NCBI RefSeq assembly: GCF_004362395.1
Contig: NZ_SNWE01000007.1
Location: 1-64,000 of the forward strand
DNA length: 64,000 bases
Origin: Salegentibacter sp. 24
GTDB lineage: Bacteria > Bacteroidota > Bacteroidia > Flavobacteriales > Flavobacteriaceae
Reading direction: 5' to 3'
Shown here: positions 17,570 through 26,074 of the stretch, piece after piece
Layout of the letters: each line of letters begins with the position of its first letter
Numbering within the stretch: position 1 is the first letter of the stretch
The notes under the pieces: model-generated
What the model was told of the DNA's origin: nothing
Databases searched by the model: none
The model's input: the letters and a program-made list of their open reading frames with translations, nothing else
Position numbers and translations under genes: made by a program

Positions 17570-18707
17570 AATATGTTTTATTATTATATTATTGTTAGCC
17601 TTCAAGGCCGGAGCTCAAACTTCGGCTTTGAAGGTTTCGGATAGTTTGTATGCCGTTGGAGAGTATGCCAAGGCCATAGATAAACTCCAGGAATTGGAGA
17701 CTAAAACCGAGAAAGTCTATCTCCAACTGGCAAAAAGCCATGCCGCCAATAGGCAAGCTGAGATGGCATTGGAGTACTATAAAAAAGTTTTAAGCGGAAG
17801 TCCTAATCGTGTTCTAACCGCTTTGGATTATGGCCGGTTATTGGTGGATACCGGTAAATGGGAAAAAGCAGATAGCCTTTTTAAGGTCCTGACCAAAACC
17901 TATCCGGAAAATGCCAATTTTAAATTTCAGCAGGCTTTAATCAAGGAGAAATTAAAGGATAGCTTGGCGATGCATTATTTTATGCAGACCATAGCTTTAG
18001 ATAAGACCCACCAGGGAGCGCTTTATAAGCTTGCAAAAAATAAATTAAAGCACCACCAGTACACCATGGCAGAGCATTTTAGTAAAACTGGCCTGGAGGT
18101 AAACCCCAACAACCCTTCTTTGCTTAGCATTCTGGCCCAGACTTATTCTTCTTTAAAACTTTATAAAAAAGCCATTCCACCCTATGAAAGCTTGATCGAA
18201 CTCGGGGAAAATTCTGAGTTTATCTATTCCAAACTCGGGTTCGCATATTACCAGGTGGGAGATTATAGAAAAGCCATTGATCATTTTAAAAATGCCCTGG
18301 AATTGGAAGATCGAAATTCGTCCACACATTATACGCTGGGAAAATTATATGCTTTAACCGGAGACCTGGAGAATTCTGAAACTCATTTATTAATGGCAAT
18401 TCTCATTAAAAAACAACCTGTAGATGCTGAATATTTAAGCCTGGGCCTTACCTATAAAATGCAGGAAAATCATAAAGATGCACTGGAATATTTCATAAAA
18501 GCCCTCCAAGAAAATCCTGATAACGAAAGAGCTTTATATGAACGTGCAGTAGCAGCAGATAATTATATGGCCGACGATAAAACCGTGATAAATTATTACC
18601 AGGCCTATTTTGATAAATATGAAAGTATTGGAAATGACGGCATGGTATACCGTGCAAAGACCAGGATTAGCGATCTTAAGCAAAAAATACATCTTGCTGG
18701 AAATTAA
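17562..18707 (+). CDS. Secreted tetratricopeptide-repeat protein
   Basis: A 381-residue protein with a signal peptide (IIILLLAFKAGAQTSAL) followed by about eight TPR-like helix pairs (for example AYYQVGDYRKAIDHFKNALE and ALEYFIKALQENPDNERALY). It probably is a periplasmic protein-protein interaction scaffold. The GTG start overlaps the M56 stop by 8 nt, so it is the third gene of the blaI-M56 operon and may be part of the sensing pathway. The partner cannot be seen. Confidence 0.8.
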   Translation: MNRICFIIILLLAFKAGAQTSALKVSDSLYAVGEYAKAIDKLQELETKTEKVYLQLAKSHAANRQAEMALEYYKKVLSGSPNRVLTALDYGRLLVDTGKWEKADSLFKVLTKTYPENANFKFQQALIKEKLKDSLAMHYFMQTIALDKTHQGALYKLAKNKLKHHQYTMAEHFSKTGLEVNPNNPSLLSILAQTYSSLKLYKKAIPPYESLIELGENSEFIYSKLGFAYYQVGDYRKAIDHFKNALELEDRNSSTHYTLGKLYALTGDLENSETHLLMAILIKKQPVDAEYLSLGLTYKMQENHKDALEYFIKALQENPDNERALYERAVAADNYMADDKTVINYYQAYFDKYESIGNDGMVYRAKTRISDLKQKIHLAGN

Positions 18708-18788
18708 TTTTGACTTCTATCTTTCTAAATAGAAAGCATTAGTAACAGGGGCAATTGAAGGTAGACTTTATGAAAGAAACTCAGGTTC

Positions 18789-19220
18789 TTATTCACACTC
18801 ATAATTTTTATTATAGATAATTTTATCTGTCAACATATTATAAATAATTCCTCTTATCCCGCAACTATGGATATAAACCGTTTTATCTTCTTTCCAATTA
18901 GGATTATCATACTGATGCAAAGTGTTGTTTTTAAGCATTTTGACTGAAATAAGTTTTTGATCATCTTTTACAATCCCTTCATATTTCCTAACATAAGATT
19001 TATAAGGTATTCCCAGTTCGTCTAGCTTTTTTTCAAATTGATATACTTCAGAAATCTTTAAATTAAATACCTGATGAGTTTGTAGATATTTATCAGAGAA
19101 ATAACTCCGGTATAGGATCACTCCTTCACGGCCCTTATAATTTATTTCAACATACTCCTGCGAAAAGAGAAGATTTGACAGAAGCATAAAGAACAATAAA
19201 CTTAAGGTACTAACTTTCAT
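18789..19220 (-). CDS. Small secreted protein, unknown
   Basis: A 143-residue protein with a typical signal peptide (LSLLFFMLLSNLLFSQEY) and no membrane segment afterwards. The mature part is Tyr- and Lys-rich, with two Cys residues near the end (HSCGI and YECE) that could form a disulfide in the periplasm. No family was recognised. It follows the small reverse-strand frame at 19252-19440 after 31 nt. Confidence 0.55.
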   Translation of the reverse strand: MKVSTLSLLFFMLLSNLLFSQEYVEINYKGREGVILYRSYFSDKYLQTHQVFNLKISEVYQFEKKLDELGIPYKSYVRKYEGIVKDDQKLISVKMLKNNTLHQYDNPNWKEDKTVYIHSCGIRGIIYNMLTDKIIYNKNYECE

Positions 19221-19251
19221 GATTTTTCCGGTATGTTATTACTAAAGCTTC

Positions 19252-19440
19252 CTATTTCCAATGCTTATAAGCTGTATCATTAGTTCGATCAATTTCTTTT
19301 AAACCTTCAATAATTTCTCCTCTGAACATTGCTGTCCTATGATAATGCATTAATCTTGGAATAGTTTTTTTTGGGATCCCAAGAATAAGCATAAATTTTA
19401 TAGTATTTCCAAAGAATACGGAAATGATTTCCAGGTTCAT
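19252..19440 (-). CDS. Possible small protein or gene fragment, unknown
   Basis: A 62-residue frame with a hydrophobic N-terminal third (IISVFFGNTIKFMLILGI) and a basic, polar C-terminal part (LMHYHRTAMFRGEIIEGLKE). No family was recognised. Its position directly upstream of the secreted-protein gene on the same strand gives weak support for it being real. It may instead be a fragment left by decay, because the adjoining 19.44-19.82 kb contains no gene. Confidence 0.3.
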   Translation of the reverse strand: MNLEIISVFFGNTIKFMLILGIPKKTIPRLMHYHRTAMFRGEIIEGLKEIDRTNDTAYKHWK

Positions 19441-19787
19441 GGGTGGTTGCCGGGATTCCTTTATGGGATAACTTCAATATGCTATGCTTTACAAAGCATA
19501 GTAAAGAAAGAAATTAAAGTTTCGGGTTGCTCAACTAAAAAGCCTTTTTATTATGGATGCCCACCATATTCGGGTCCCAAGTCATCCTTATTGGTGTGGG
19601 ATTTAACTCCAAGGGAACAAAGTGCGTAATAAAAATTGGTTGAAAAAAAATTAAAGGGTAGGATAAGCTTGGGGAAGGCATCCCTAAAGCTATAAGGGAA
19701 GTCGATTACTTCACAAAGTTCTTGACTTTACGTCAAGACTAGTTGGAAGAGAAGTCTTCTGAGGGGTATGGAATTAAAGATTAGCAG
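19441..19787. other. Non-coding stretch with several short hairpins
   Basis: No convincing gene. Short perfect inverted repeats are present: CTATGCTTT/AAAGCATAG with a 2-base spacer at 19482-19501, GAAGT/ACTTC near 19699-19713, and TCTTGAC/GTCAAGA with a 5-base loop at 19720-19738. The clustering suggests structured RNA, regulatory sites or an old mobile remnant. None could be identified. Confidence 0.3.
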
Positions 19788-19818
19788 TTGATTTTCACAA
19801 AGATTTCTCTTAATTTTG
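19788..19818 (+). promoter_or_regulatory. Bacteroidota sigma-ABfr type promoter (-33 and -7)
   Basis: TTG at 19788-19790 and TAATTTTG at 19811-19818 are separated by 20 nt. This matches the Bacteroidota housekeeping promoter TTG-N19-21-TAnnTTTG. It lies 34 nt upstream of the lipoprotein start at 19853. Confidence 0.6.
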
Positions 19819-19852
19819 TTTACTTTTGCTTAAAGTCCAAGCGCGTTTGCCA

Positions 19853-20326
19853 ATGAAAAAAGCTTTACTTGTCATTGCTGTTTTAGTAGTTTTCTCCTGT
19901 AATTTTGAGACCAAGAAAATTTCTTCAGAAGAGGTGCTGGAGCTGGAATCCCGATCGTTAAATTGGAAAGAAGTAGATCAGTATCCTGCTTTTAAAGATT
20001 GCCAGGATCAAACAGAACTTCTGGCTGCCAGGGATTGCTTTGAGAGAGAAGTCGCAGAAAACATTTACGCGTATCTATCTAAACAACAACCCGTGGTAAC
20101 GGAGTCTATAGATGATACGCTTTATCTCTATCTTGAGATTACCAGTGCAGGAAATCCTGAAATCGATTCAGTACAAATTGATTCTACCCTAAACAAACAA
20201 CTTCCGGAATTAAGAATGTGGTTAGACCAGTCTATAAATTCCCTTCCAAAAATCTATCCGGCCAGTAAGCGTGGGGTACCGGTTTCCAGTATTTTTAAAA
20301 TGCCCATTGTTATTAAGGCCGAATAA
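19853..20326 (+). CDS. Lipoprotein with a TonB-C-like domain
   Basis: A 157-residue protein beginning MKKALLVIAVLVVFSC, a lipoprotein signal with the lipobox Cys at residue 16. The mature part has FKDCQDQTELLAARDCF with two Cys, then a TonB-C-like pattern (LYLYLEITSAGNPEIDSV, INSLPKIYPA). The layout resembles the periplasmic end of the M56 protein at 15998-17569, where FFKEC and NCMS precede the same fold. It may bind a related partner. ATG 19853 is chosen, because earlier in-frame codons overlap the promoter. Confidence 0.7.
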   Translation: MKKALLVIAVLVVFSCNFETKKISSEEVLELESRSLNWKEVDQYPAFKDCQDQTELLAARDCFEREVAENIYAYLSKQQPVVTESIDDTLYLYLEITSAGNPEIDSVQIDSTLNKQLPELRMWLDQSINSLPKIYPASKRGVPVSSIFKMPIVIKAE

Positions 20327-20384
20327 TGTGCTGCTCTTTATTGCAGAACTATATAACAGGCGAAGGTCTTTTTGACATCTCTTT

Positions 20385-20660
20385 CTAATTACCGATTACC
20401 ACGTTCCATTTTTTTACCGTCCAGGCTTTTATGAGCCCGTTTTCCACATAAGGATCGTTCTGCGCAAAAGCTCTAACGATTTTATCACTATCCGCTTTAA
20501 AAACCAGGACTGCTTCATTGGCGGAATCTATAGCGCCACCAAGGGTGAGATAGCCTTCATTGAAATATTCTGCAGCATGGTTTAAATGTTCCTGTCTGAA
20601 TTTTACCCGGTCCTCCAGGTAATTTTCTCCGGTGATATAACTTAAAATATAGTAATGCAT
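20385..20660 (-). CDS. YciI-like (YCII-related domain) protein
   Basis: A 91-residue single-domain protein of the ferredoxin-like YCII family. It has the pattern RQEHLNHAAEYFNEGYLTLGG and NDPYVENGLIKAWTVKKW; the His and Asp belong to the family's putative active site. Enzymatic roles are mostly unknown, with dehalogenase-like activities reported for some relatives. It starts 2 nt after the end of the glycosyltransferase gene and is co-transcribed with it. Confidence 0.82.
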   Translation of the reverse strand: MHYYILSYITGENYLEDRVKFRQEHLNHAAEYFNEGYLTLGGAIDSANEAVLVFKADSDKIVRAFAQNDPYVENGLIKAWTVKKWNVVIGN

Positions 20661-20662
20661 TT

Positions 20663-21802
20663 TTATCTTTTGAATTGTCTTCCTTTCCAGTAAAAATTCG
20701 AAAATAGGGATTTCACGGCTATATAAGTGCTAAGAAAAGGATAAAAGATACTGCTCCAAAAGAAACTCCGCAATACTGGTTTTAGATGAAAAAATTTGGC
20801 AGAACTATAGACCAGGATAAAATCCAGGTTGAATTTCACCAGGAAAATAATCAAAACAGCCTTGTAAGGCAAGACTTGAAGGAACACCAAAATTACTGCG
20901 ATTACCAGGCTGGAATTCATCAAAAGTACGCTTACCCCAGTGAATTTAGCCAGCAGGCTTTGATATGCGGGTGCTTTAGAGGCCCATCTTACCCGTTGGG
21001 CAACTAAATCGCCCAAATTATTTTGAGGCTGGGTTAAAACAATAGCTTCCCTGCTTTTTAGATAACCAGTTTTATATTTTTCCTTCTGAAATTTTTGAAG
21101 CAGGAAAACATCATCCCCACTGGCGATATTATCATTGCCCGTGAACCCGCCAAGTTTTAAAAAGGATTCTTTTTCATAGCATAAATTAGCGCCATTACAA
21201 ATAAAAGCTTTTCCAAGGCCGAAGGCACCTGCGCTGGAGGCCTGAAGGCTTAAGATATCCAGGGCTTCAAAATTTCCAAACCGATATCGCTGTTTTGTTT
21301 TTAAACTTTCGGGAATTAAAGCCACCGGGCCGGCAATAAGTTTATTTCCGGTTTCCAGGATAAAATCATTATATATGCTTAACCAGTTTTCCGGCATAAG
21401 GCAATCGGCATCCGTGGTAAGCATATAATCAAACTCAGAGATGTGAATTGCAGTGCTAATGGCATCTTTTTTCGGAGCATTGGAAATCCGCTGGTTTTCT
21501 AAAAGTCTAACCCGGAATTCCGGATTATTTCGCTGGAATTCTCGGATGATTGCTACCGAAGCATCTTCAGATTCATCATCGATGAGTAAAATTTCAAACT
21601 TTGATCTCGGGTAATTGATTTTCCCCAGGGAATTTAGCAGAACCGGAAGGTTTTCAGCTTCATTTCGAAATGGAACAACTATGGAAAAACCGATTGCCGC
21701 AGGAGAATTTTTCCCATGAAATTCAGGAATCTTTTTCCAGCCATAAATCAGCATCAGCATTAAGACCGAATAACAAATACAGATGATAATTAAAATAATC
21801 AT
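20663..21802 (-). CDS. Membrane glycosyltransferase family 2 (processive type)
   Basis: A 379-residue enzyme with one N-terminal membrane helix, a cytoplasmic GT2 domain and two to three C-terminal helices. The nucleotide-sugar site motifs are VVPFRNEAENL, LLIDDESED, TTDADCLMP (DxD) and QRVRW (QxxRW), the set typical of processive or lipid-directed glycosyltransferases. The acceptor is unknown; a lipid or envelope glycan is likely. It is outside the main polysaccharide locus. Confidence 0.87.
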   Translation of the reverse strand: MIILIIICICYSVLMLMLIYGWKKIPEFHGKNSPAAIGFSIVVPFRNEAENLPVLLNSLGKINYPRSKFEILLIDDESEDASVAIIREFQRNNPEFRVRLLENQRISNAPKKDAISTAIHISEFDYMLTTDADCLMPENWLSIYNDFILETGNKLIAGPVALIPESLKTKQRYRFGNFEALDILSLQASSAGAFGLGKAFICNGANLCYEKESFLKLGGFTGNDNIASGDDVFLLQKFQKEKYKTGYLKSREAIVLTQPQNNLGDLVAQRVRWASKAPAYQSLLAKFTGVSVLLMNSSLVIAVILVFLQVLPYKAVLIIFLVKFNLDFILVYSSAKFFHLKPVLRSFFWSSIFYPFLSTYIAVKSLFSNFYWKGRQFKR

Positions 21803-21938
21803 ATTCGGCTTTTTGTTTCTAATAGTTCCTGTAAAGTAAGTTAATTTGGGGCAAAAGCAGGGGAGGTATAGTAGAAAAAGTACTTCTGCATTTTGCTTAT
21901 TTAAAATCCCGGCTGGCAGCTATGGAAATGAAATTGCT

Positions 21939-21946
21939 TAGCTTTG
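21939..21946 (+). promoter_or_regulatory. Putative -7 promoter element of ruvC
   Basis: TAGCTTTG matches TAnnTTTG, 45 nt upstream of the chosen ruvC start. It overlaps an alternative upstream TTG start at 21944, which argues against that start. Confidence 0.4.
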
Positions 21947-21991
21947 CCAGACCAGCTTAAATTATGCAAGCTTAAAACCGAAACAGCTATT

Positions 21992-22543
21992 TTGAAGAGC
22001 GAAAGAATTATTTTAGGAATTGATCCCGGTACCACGATTATGGGTTTCGGACTCATCAAAGTGGAGCAAAAACAAATGAAATTTATGCAGTTGAACGAAT
22101 TACAACTGAGTAAATACAGTGACCCTTACGTGAAACTGAAATTGATTTTTGAACGGACCATAGAATTAATAGATACCTATCATCCCGACGAGATTGCAAT
22201 TGAAGCCCCCTTTTTTGGGAAAAATGTGCAATCTATGCTAAAGCTTGGAAGGGCGCAGGGTGTTGCCATGGCAGCCGGGCTTTCCAGGCAGGTACCTATT
22301 ACGGAATATTTGCCCAAGAAAATAAAAATGGCCATTACCGGGAATGGAAATGCCAGTAAGGAACAGGTAGCAAAAATGCTACAAAGTTTGCTTGGGTTGA
22401 AATCCCTGCCTAAAAATCTCGACTCAACCGATGGGCTCGCGGCGGCGGTCTGTCATTTTTACAATTCGGGTAATACTGAAGTAAGTAAAAATTATACGGG
22501 CTGGGCTGCATTTGTAAAGCAAAACCCCAAGAAGATTAAATAA
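21992..22543 (+). CDS. ruvC: Crossover junction endodeoxyribonuclease RuvC
   Basis: A Holliday-junction resolvase of about 183 residues. The catalytic acidic residues are visible in ILGIDPGTT near the N-terminus, [11 protein letters not shown] in the middle and [11 protein letters not shown] near the end. The TTG start at 21992 gives the normal family N-terminus, and no ATG is available nearby; an earlier TTG at 21944 would add a 16-residue extension. It acts with RuvAB in recombination and repair. HemW follows after 36 nt. Confidence 0.92.
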   Translation: MKSERIILGIDPGTTIMGFGLIKVEQKQMKFMQLNELQLSKYSDPYVKLKLIFERTIELIDTYHPDEIAIEAPFFGKNVQSMLKLGRAQGVAMAAGLSRQVPITEYLPKKIKMAITGNGNASKEQVAKMLQSLLGLKSLPKNLDSTDGLAAAVCHFYNSGNTEVSKNYTGWAAFVKQNPKKIK

Positions 22544-22579
22544 TTTCAGGTAAATCCAAATAATTCACAAACCAACCTA

Positions 22580-23716
22580 ATGTCTGGTATCTACATCCAC
22601 ATTCCATTTTGTAAGCAGGCATGCCATTACTGTGATTTTCATTTTTCAACCTCCTTAAAAAAGAAGGGTCAACTCGTTGAGATGCTATGCAGGGAATTAG
22701 TTCTTCGCAAGGATGAACTGGAAACACCTGGGATTCAAACGATCTATTTTGGTGGCGGTACCCCCAGCTTACTGGAAACAGAGGAACTACAGCAAATTTT
22801 TGATACGATTTACCAGCATTATACCATTGCAGAAAACCCCGAAATCACCCTGGAGGCCAATCCGGATGATTTAACGGAAGAAAAAATTAAAATGCTTGCC
22901 CATTCGAAAATCAACCGGCTGAGCATTGGAGTCCAATCTTTTTACCAGGAGGATTTGCAACTGATGAATCGTGCTCATAATGCCACAGAAGCTTTAAAAA
23001 GCATCCAACTGGCAAAACAATATTTTGATAATATCTCGATAGACCTGATCTACGGAATCCCAGACATGAGTTTGGAGCGATGGAAAAGGAACCTGGAAAT
23101 CTCTCTGGAACTGGGTGTTCCCCATATTTCCAGTTATGCCCTTACAGTGGAACCCAATACAGCGCTTCAGAAATTTATTGAGAAAGGAAAAATTAAACCG
23201 GTAGACGATGAAGCTGCCAAACTTCATTTTGAAATTTTAGTGGAAACCCTGGTCAAAAATGGCTTTGAGCATTACGAGTTCTCGAATTTTGGCAAACCGA
23301 GCTATTTTTCACAAAACAATACCGCCTATTGGCTAGGGAAAACTTATTTGGGCATTGGCCCTGCCGCACATTCCTATGATGGAAATTCCAGGAAATGGAA
23401 TATTTCCAATAATCCATTATACTTAAAAGCCCTGGAGAAAAATGAACTCCCCCAGGAAAGAGAAGAATTATCGCTTTCGGACAAATACAACGAGTATGTG
23501 ATGACCCGGCTACGAACTAAATTCGGGGTAGTTACAGATGAGGTAGCTGAAAAATTCGGGGACCTTTATAGGGATCATTTTATCAAACAGGCAGCGCCAT
23601 TACAGCAGAAAGATTTATTAATAGAAACAGGTGGTATCTGGCATATCACCGCCAAGGGAAAATTTTTAAGTGATGGGATTGCAGCTGATCTATTTTTCCT
23701 GGATGCGCAGGCCTAG
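22580..23716 (+). CDS. hemW: Radical SAM heme chaperone HemW
   Basis: A 378-residue radical SAM protein starting MSGIYIHIPFCKQACHYCDF, whose CxxxCxxC cluster ligands are Cys11, Cys15 and Cys18. GGGTPSLL (SAM binding), EANPDDL and RLSIGVQSF follow in order. The C-terminal HemN-type domain is present. HemW proteins were long annotated as coproporphyrinogen III oxidase but act as heme chaperones. The heme-trafficking role is from the family, not from local context. Confidence 0.92.
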   Translation: MSGIYIHIPFCKQACHYCDFHFSTSLKKKGQLVEMLCRELVLRKDELETPGIQTIYFGGGTPSLLETEELQQIFDTIYQHYTIAENPEITLEANPDDLTEEKIKMLAHSKINRLSIGVQSFYQEDLQLMNRAHNATEALKSIQLAKQYFDNISIDLIYGIPDMSLERWKRNLEISLELGVPHISSYALTVEPNTALQKFIEKGKIKPVDDEAAKLHFEILVETLVKNGFEHYEFSNFGKPSYFSQNNTAYWLGKTYLGIGPAAHSYDGNSRKWNISNNPLYLKALEKNELPQEREELSLSDKYNEYVMTRLRTKFGVVTDEVAEKFGDLYRDHFIKQAAPLQQKDLLIETGGIWHITAKGKFLSDGIAADLFFLDAQA

Positions 23717-23863
23717 TTTTTAACAGGGAACTCTTTTGGTTTCTTAAGGCTCTGATATTTCTGCTAGTTCTTCTAAGGGGATTGATATTATTTCTGCTTT
23801 ACTTCCTTTCTATAATTCAGGTTTACGGCTTTGGCTACAAAACTTTTTTAATACATTTAACTT

Positions 23864-24619
23864 GTGAAAGCAAGTATAGAACTCAGGGGTAAAACCTATA
23901 AAACAGATTTTTCAAAACCGCTGGATATTTCCATTGGAATGCGCGGCGATGCTAAAAACCCTGTGGCCTGGTACTTAGGTGCCCCATCAATAAGCCCGGT
24001 GAAAGACGGCGATTTTATAGGAAAGGTTTCAGAAGGGGGATCGGTAAATTTTAATACCATCCAATTTAATCCACACGCACACGGGACACATACCGAATGC
24101 GTTGGACATATTTCCAGGGAATTTTACAGCATCAACCAGCAGTTAAAAACCTTTTTTTTCTTTTCTGAACTGATCTCGGTTACCCCTGAAGCAATTGGGG
24201 AAGACCAGGTGATTTCAGAAGCGATATTAAAGCAGAAATTTCAGGATAAGGACACCGAAGTCCTAATTATACGGACCCTTCCCAATTTTAGGGAAAAGCA
24301 AACCAGGAAATACTCCCATACCAACTGGCCATATCTTAGCGAGGCAGCTGCCGCTTATCTTAGAAAATCCGGGATCAGGCATTTACTAATCGACCTGCCA
24401 TCGGTGGATAAAGAAAAGGACGGTGGAAAATTATTAGCCCATAAAGCCTTCTGGAATTATCCGAAAAGCACGCGTTTTGAAGCTAGCATTACAGAACTTA
24501 TTTATGTTCCAAATGCCATAGAGGATGGGCATTACCTCTTAAATCTGCAATTCGCTTCTTTTGAAAACGATGCCAGCCCCTCCAAACCTGTTCTTTATAG
24601 AATCGAGGAAGACATCTAA
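23864..24619 (+). CDS. Cyclase-family metal-dependent hydrolase (kynurenine formamidase-like)
   Basis: A 251-residue protein of the cyclase/KynB superfamily. The metal-binding signature HAHGTHTECVGH is at about residues 70-81; the family form is HxGTHxDxPxH, here with Glu in place of the Asp. LIIRTLP and LLIDLPSVD are in the usual later positions. It starts with GTG. The substrate is uncertain: formylkynurenine or another cyclic or formyl amide. No other tryptophan-degradation gene is nearby. Confidence 0.8.
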   Translation: MKASIELRGKTYKTDFSKPLDISIGMRGDAKNPVAWYLGAPSISPVKDGDFIGKVSEGGSVNFNTIQFNPHAHGTHTECVGHISREFYSINQQLKTFFFFSELISVTPEAIGEDQVISEAILKQKFQDKDTEVLIIRTLPNFREKQTRKYSHTNWPYLSEAAAAYLRKSGIRHLLIDLPSVDKEKDGGKLLAHKAFWNYPKSTRFEASITELIYVPNAIEDGHYLLNLQFASFENDASPSKPVLYRIEEDI

Positions 24620-24693
24620 GCATCGTGACAATGCAAATGCCAACACAAACCATTTATGTCAAATACCCAGGTTGGGATTAATCTGCCAGGCCT

Positions 24694-25044
24694 ATGAACA
24701 CAACACTTAAACTTGAAGAACTTGCCATGTTAGTGCTTGGCGTCTTTGTATTTACCCAACTGGACTTTGCCTGGTGGTGGTTTTTAGTTTTATTTTTCAC
24801 CCCGGATTTTGGAATGCAGGGTTACCTTTTGGGAAATAAAATCGGTGCCCTTATTTATAATCTTTTTCATCATAAAGGCCTTGCTGTAGTGTTGTGGTTA
24901 TTGGGATTTTACTTTCACAATGAGGTATTTCAATTAATAGGTGTAATTTTGTTTTCGCACGCGGCTTTTGATCGTATTTTGGGTTATGGACTCAAGTACG
25001 AAAAAGGCTTTAAATTCACTCATTTGGGAGAAATAGGAAATTAA
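24694..25044 (+). CDS. DUF4260 family membrane protein
   Basis: A 116-residue membrane protein with three to four helices and the DUF4260 signature TPDFGMQGYLLGNKIGALIYNL followed by HHKGLAV and LFSHAAFDRILGYGLKY. The function is unknown. It is separated from the next gene by one base and so is co-transcribed with it. Confidence 0.83.
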   Translation: MNTTLKLEELAMLVLGVFVFTQLDFAWWWFLVLFFTPDFGMQGYLLGNKIGALIYNLFHHKGLAVVLWLLGFYFHNEVFQLIGVILFSHAAFDRILGYGLKYEKGFKFTHLGEIGN

Positions 25045-25045
25045 T

Positions 25046-25660
25046 ATGGAATTTTTATTTATCGGTTTGGCCGTGGGAGCGGTCGTGGCATATTTCGTTT
25101 TTGCAAGGTTTAACAGAGAAAAATCAAAGCTCAAGGCCAACGAGCAATCGCTGGTGATTATGGATAAAATAAAGAGCGTTTGTAAGTTTATCACCGTGGA
25201 GGGAGATTTTTCGGAGATCTATCATTACGAGAATCTAAAGGAAAAGTACCTTAGTTTGCTGCTTGGGAAGAAAAAAGCCATCGTCCTGGTGAATGCCAAA
25301 GCTCACGTTGGTTTTGATCTTAGTAAAATTAGGATGAACAGCGATAACGAGAAAAAAACGATTGTACTCACCAATTTCCCCCAACCCGAATTGCTTACTG
25401 TAGAAACCGACTTTAAATATTATGATAAGCGTGAAGGTTGGGCGAATCCTTTCACGACCTCAGATCTTACTGATATCAACCGCGATGCGAAAAACTATAT
25501 CGTAGAGAAAATCCCACAAAGCGGTCTTTTGGACCAGGCGCGAAAAGAGGCCCTGGATACCATCTTGCTTATGGAAAAAATTGTAGAAACTATCGGCTGG
25601 AGACTGGATTATACCGCGCTTACCCTGGAGGATAAAAAACAGGCTAAAATAGAGAATTAG
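25046..25660 (+). CDS. DUF4230 family membrane-anchored protein
   Basis: A 204-residue protein with an N-terminal membrane anchor (FLFIGLAVGAVVAYFVFA) and one soluble domain of the DUF4230 family (KSVCKFITVEGDFSEIYHYEN, KAIVLVNAKAHVGFDLSKI). It is probably exposed to the periplasm. The function is unknown. It is part of a four-gene run with DUF4260, MmcQ and a MutS-like protein. Confidence 0.82.
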   Translation: MEFLFIGLAVGAVVAYFVFARFNREKSKLKANEQSLVIMDKIKSVCKFITVEGDFSEIYHYENLKEKYLSLLLGKKKAIVLVNAKAHVGFDLSKIRMNSDNEKKTIVLTNFPQPELLTVETDFKYYDKREGWANPFTTSDLTDINRDAKNYIVEKIPQSGLLDQARKEALDTILLMEKIVETIGWRLDYTALTLEDKKQAKIEN

Positions 25661-25708
25661 AAGGGCGCAAAAAGAGCTTTCGTTTTCTGGGAAAAAACAA
25701 TACTTAAA

Positions 25709-26074
25709 ATGGACATTGAAACCCTTAGAAATTATTGCATCAGCAAAAAAGGCGTGACCGAGAGTTTGCCCTTTGGCCCCGATGCGCTGGTTTTTAAACT
25801 TATGGGCAAGATCTTTGCACTGGCAAGCCTGGATTCGGTGCCCCTTAGGCTAAATTTAAAGTGCCAGCCCGACCGTGCCCTGGAGCTTCGGGAGGAATTT
25901 GAAAGCAATATTTTACCCGGGTTTCATATGAATAAGCAGCACTGGAATACCGTGATCCTGGATGGGCGTCTGAAACCTGATTTCATTTATGAATTAATAG
26001 ATGATTCCTACAATCTCATAAAGGCTGGATTAACAAAAAAATTACAAAAAGAACTCAAAGATTTAGATGAATAA
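25709..26074 (+). CDS. MmcQ/YjbR-family protein
   Basis: A 121-residue protein of the MmcQ/YjbR family, a CyaY-like fold with possible DNA-binding. Typical segments are ESLPFGPDALVFKLMGKIFALASL, RLNLKCQPDRALELRE and HWNTVILDG. The biochemical role is not settled. It overlaps the downstream MutS-like gene by 8 nt, indicating coupled translation. Confidence 0.85.
   Translation: MDIETLRNYCISKKGVTESLPFGPDALVFKLMGKIFALASLDSVPLRLNLKCQPDRALELREEFESNILPGFHMNKQHWNTVILDGRLKPDFIYELIDDSYNLIKAGLTKKLQKELKDLDE

Noticed and set aside
18721-18736. CTTTCT/AGAAAG hairpin after the TPR gene as terminator
   Set aside because: Six weak base pairs with no T-run. Too weak to call.
19447-19629. A 60-residue plus-strand open frame
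   Set aside because: It runs through a palindrome, has no protein-like composition and the opposite strand is equally open in pieces. No support for a gene.
22580-23716. HemW considered as coproporphyrinogen III oxidase (HemN)
   Set aside because: The sequence has the HemW-type N-terminus and HemW-like length rather than the HemN form. The chaperone name is therefore used.
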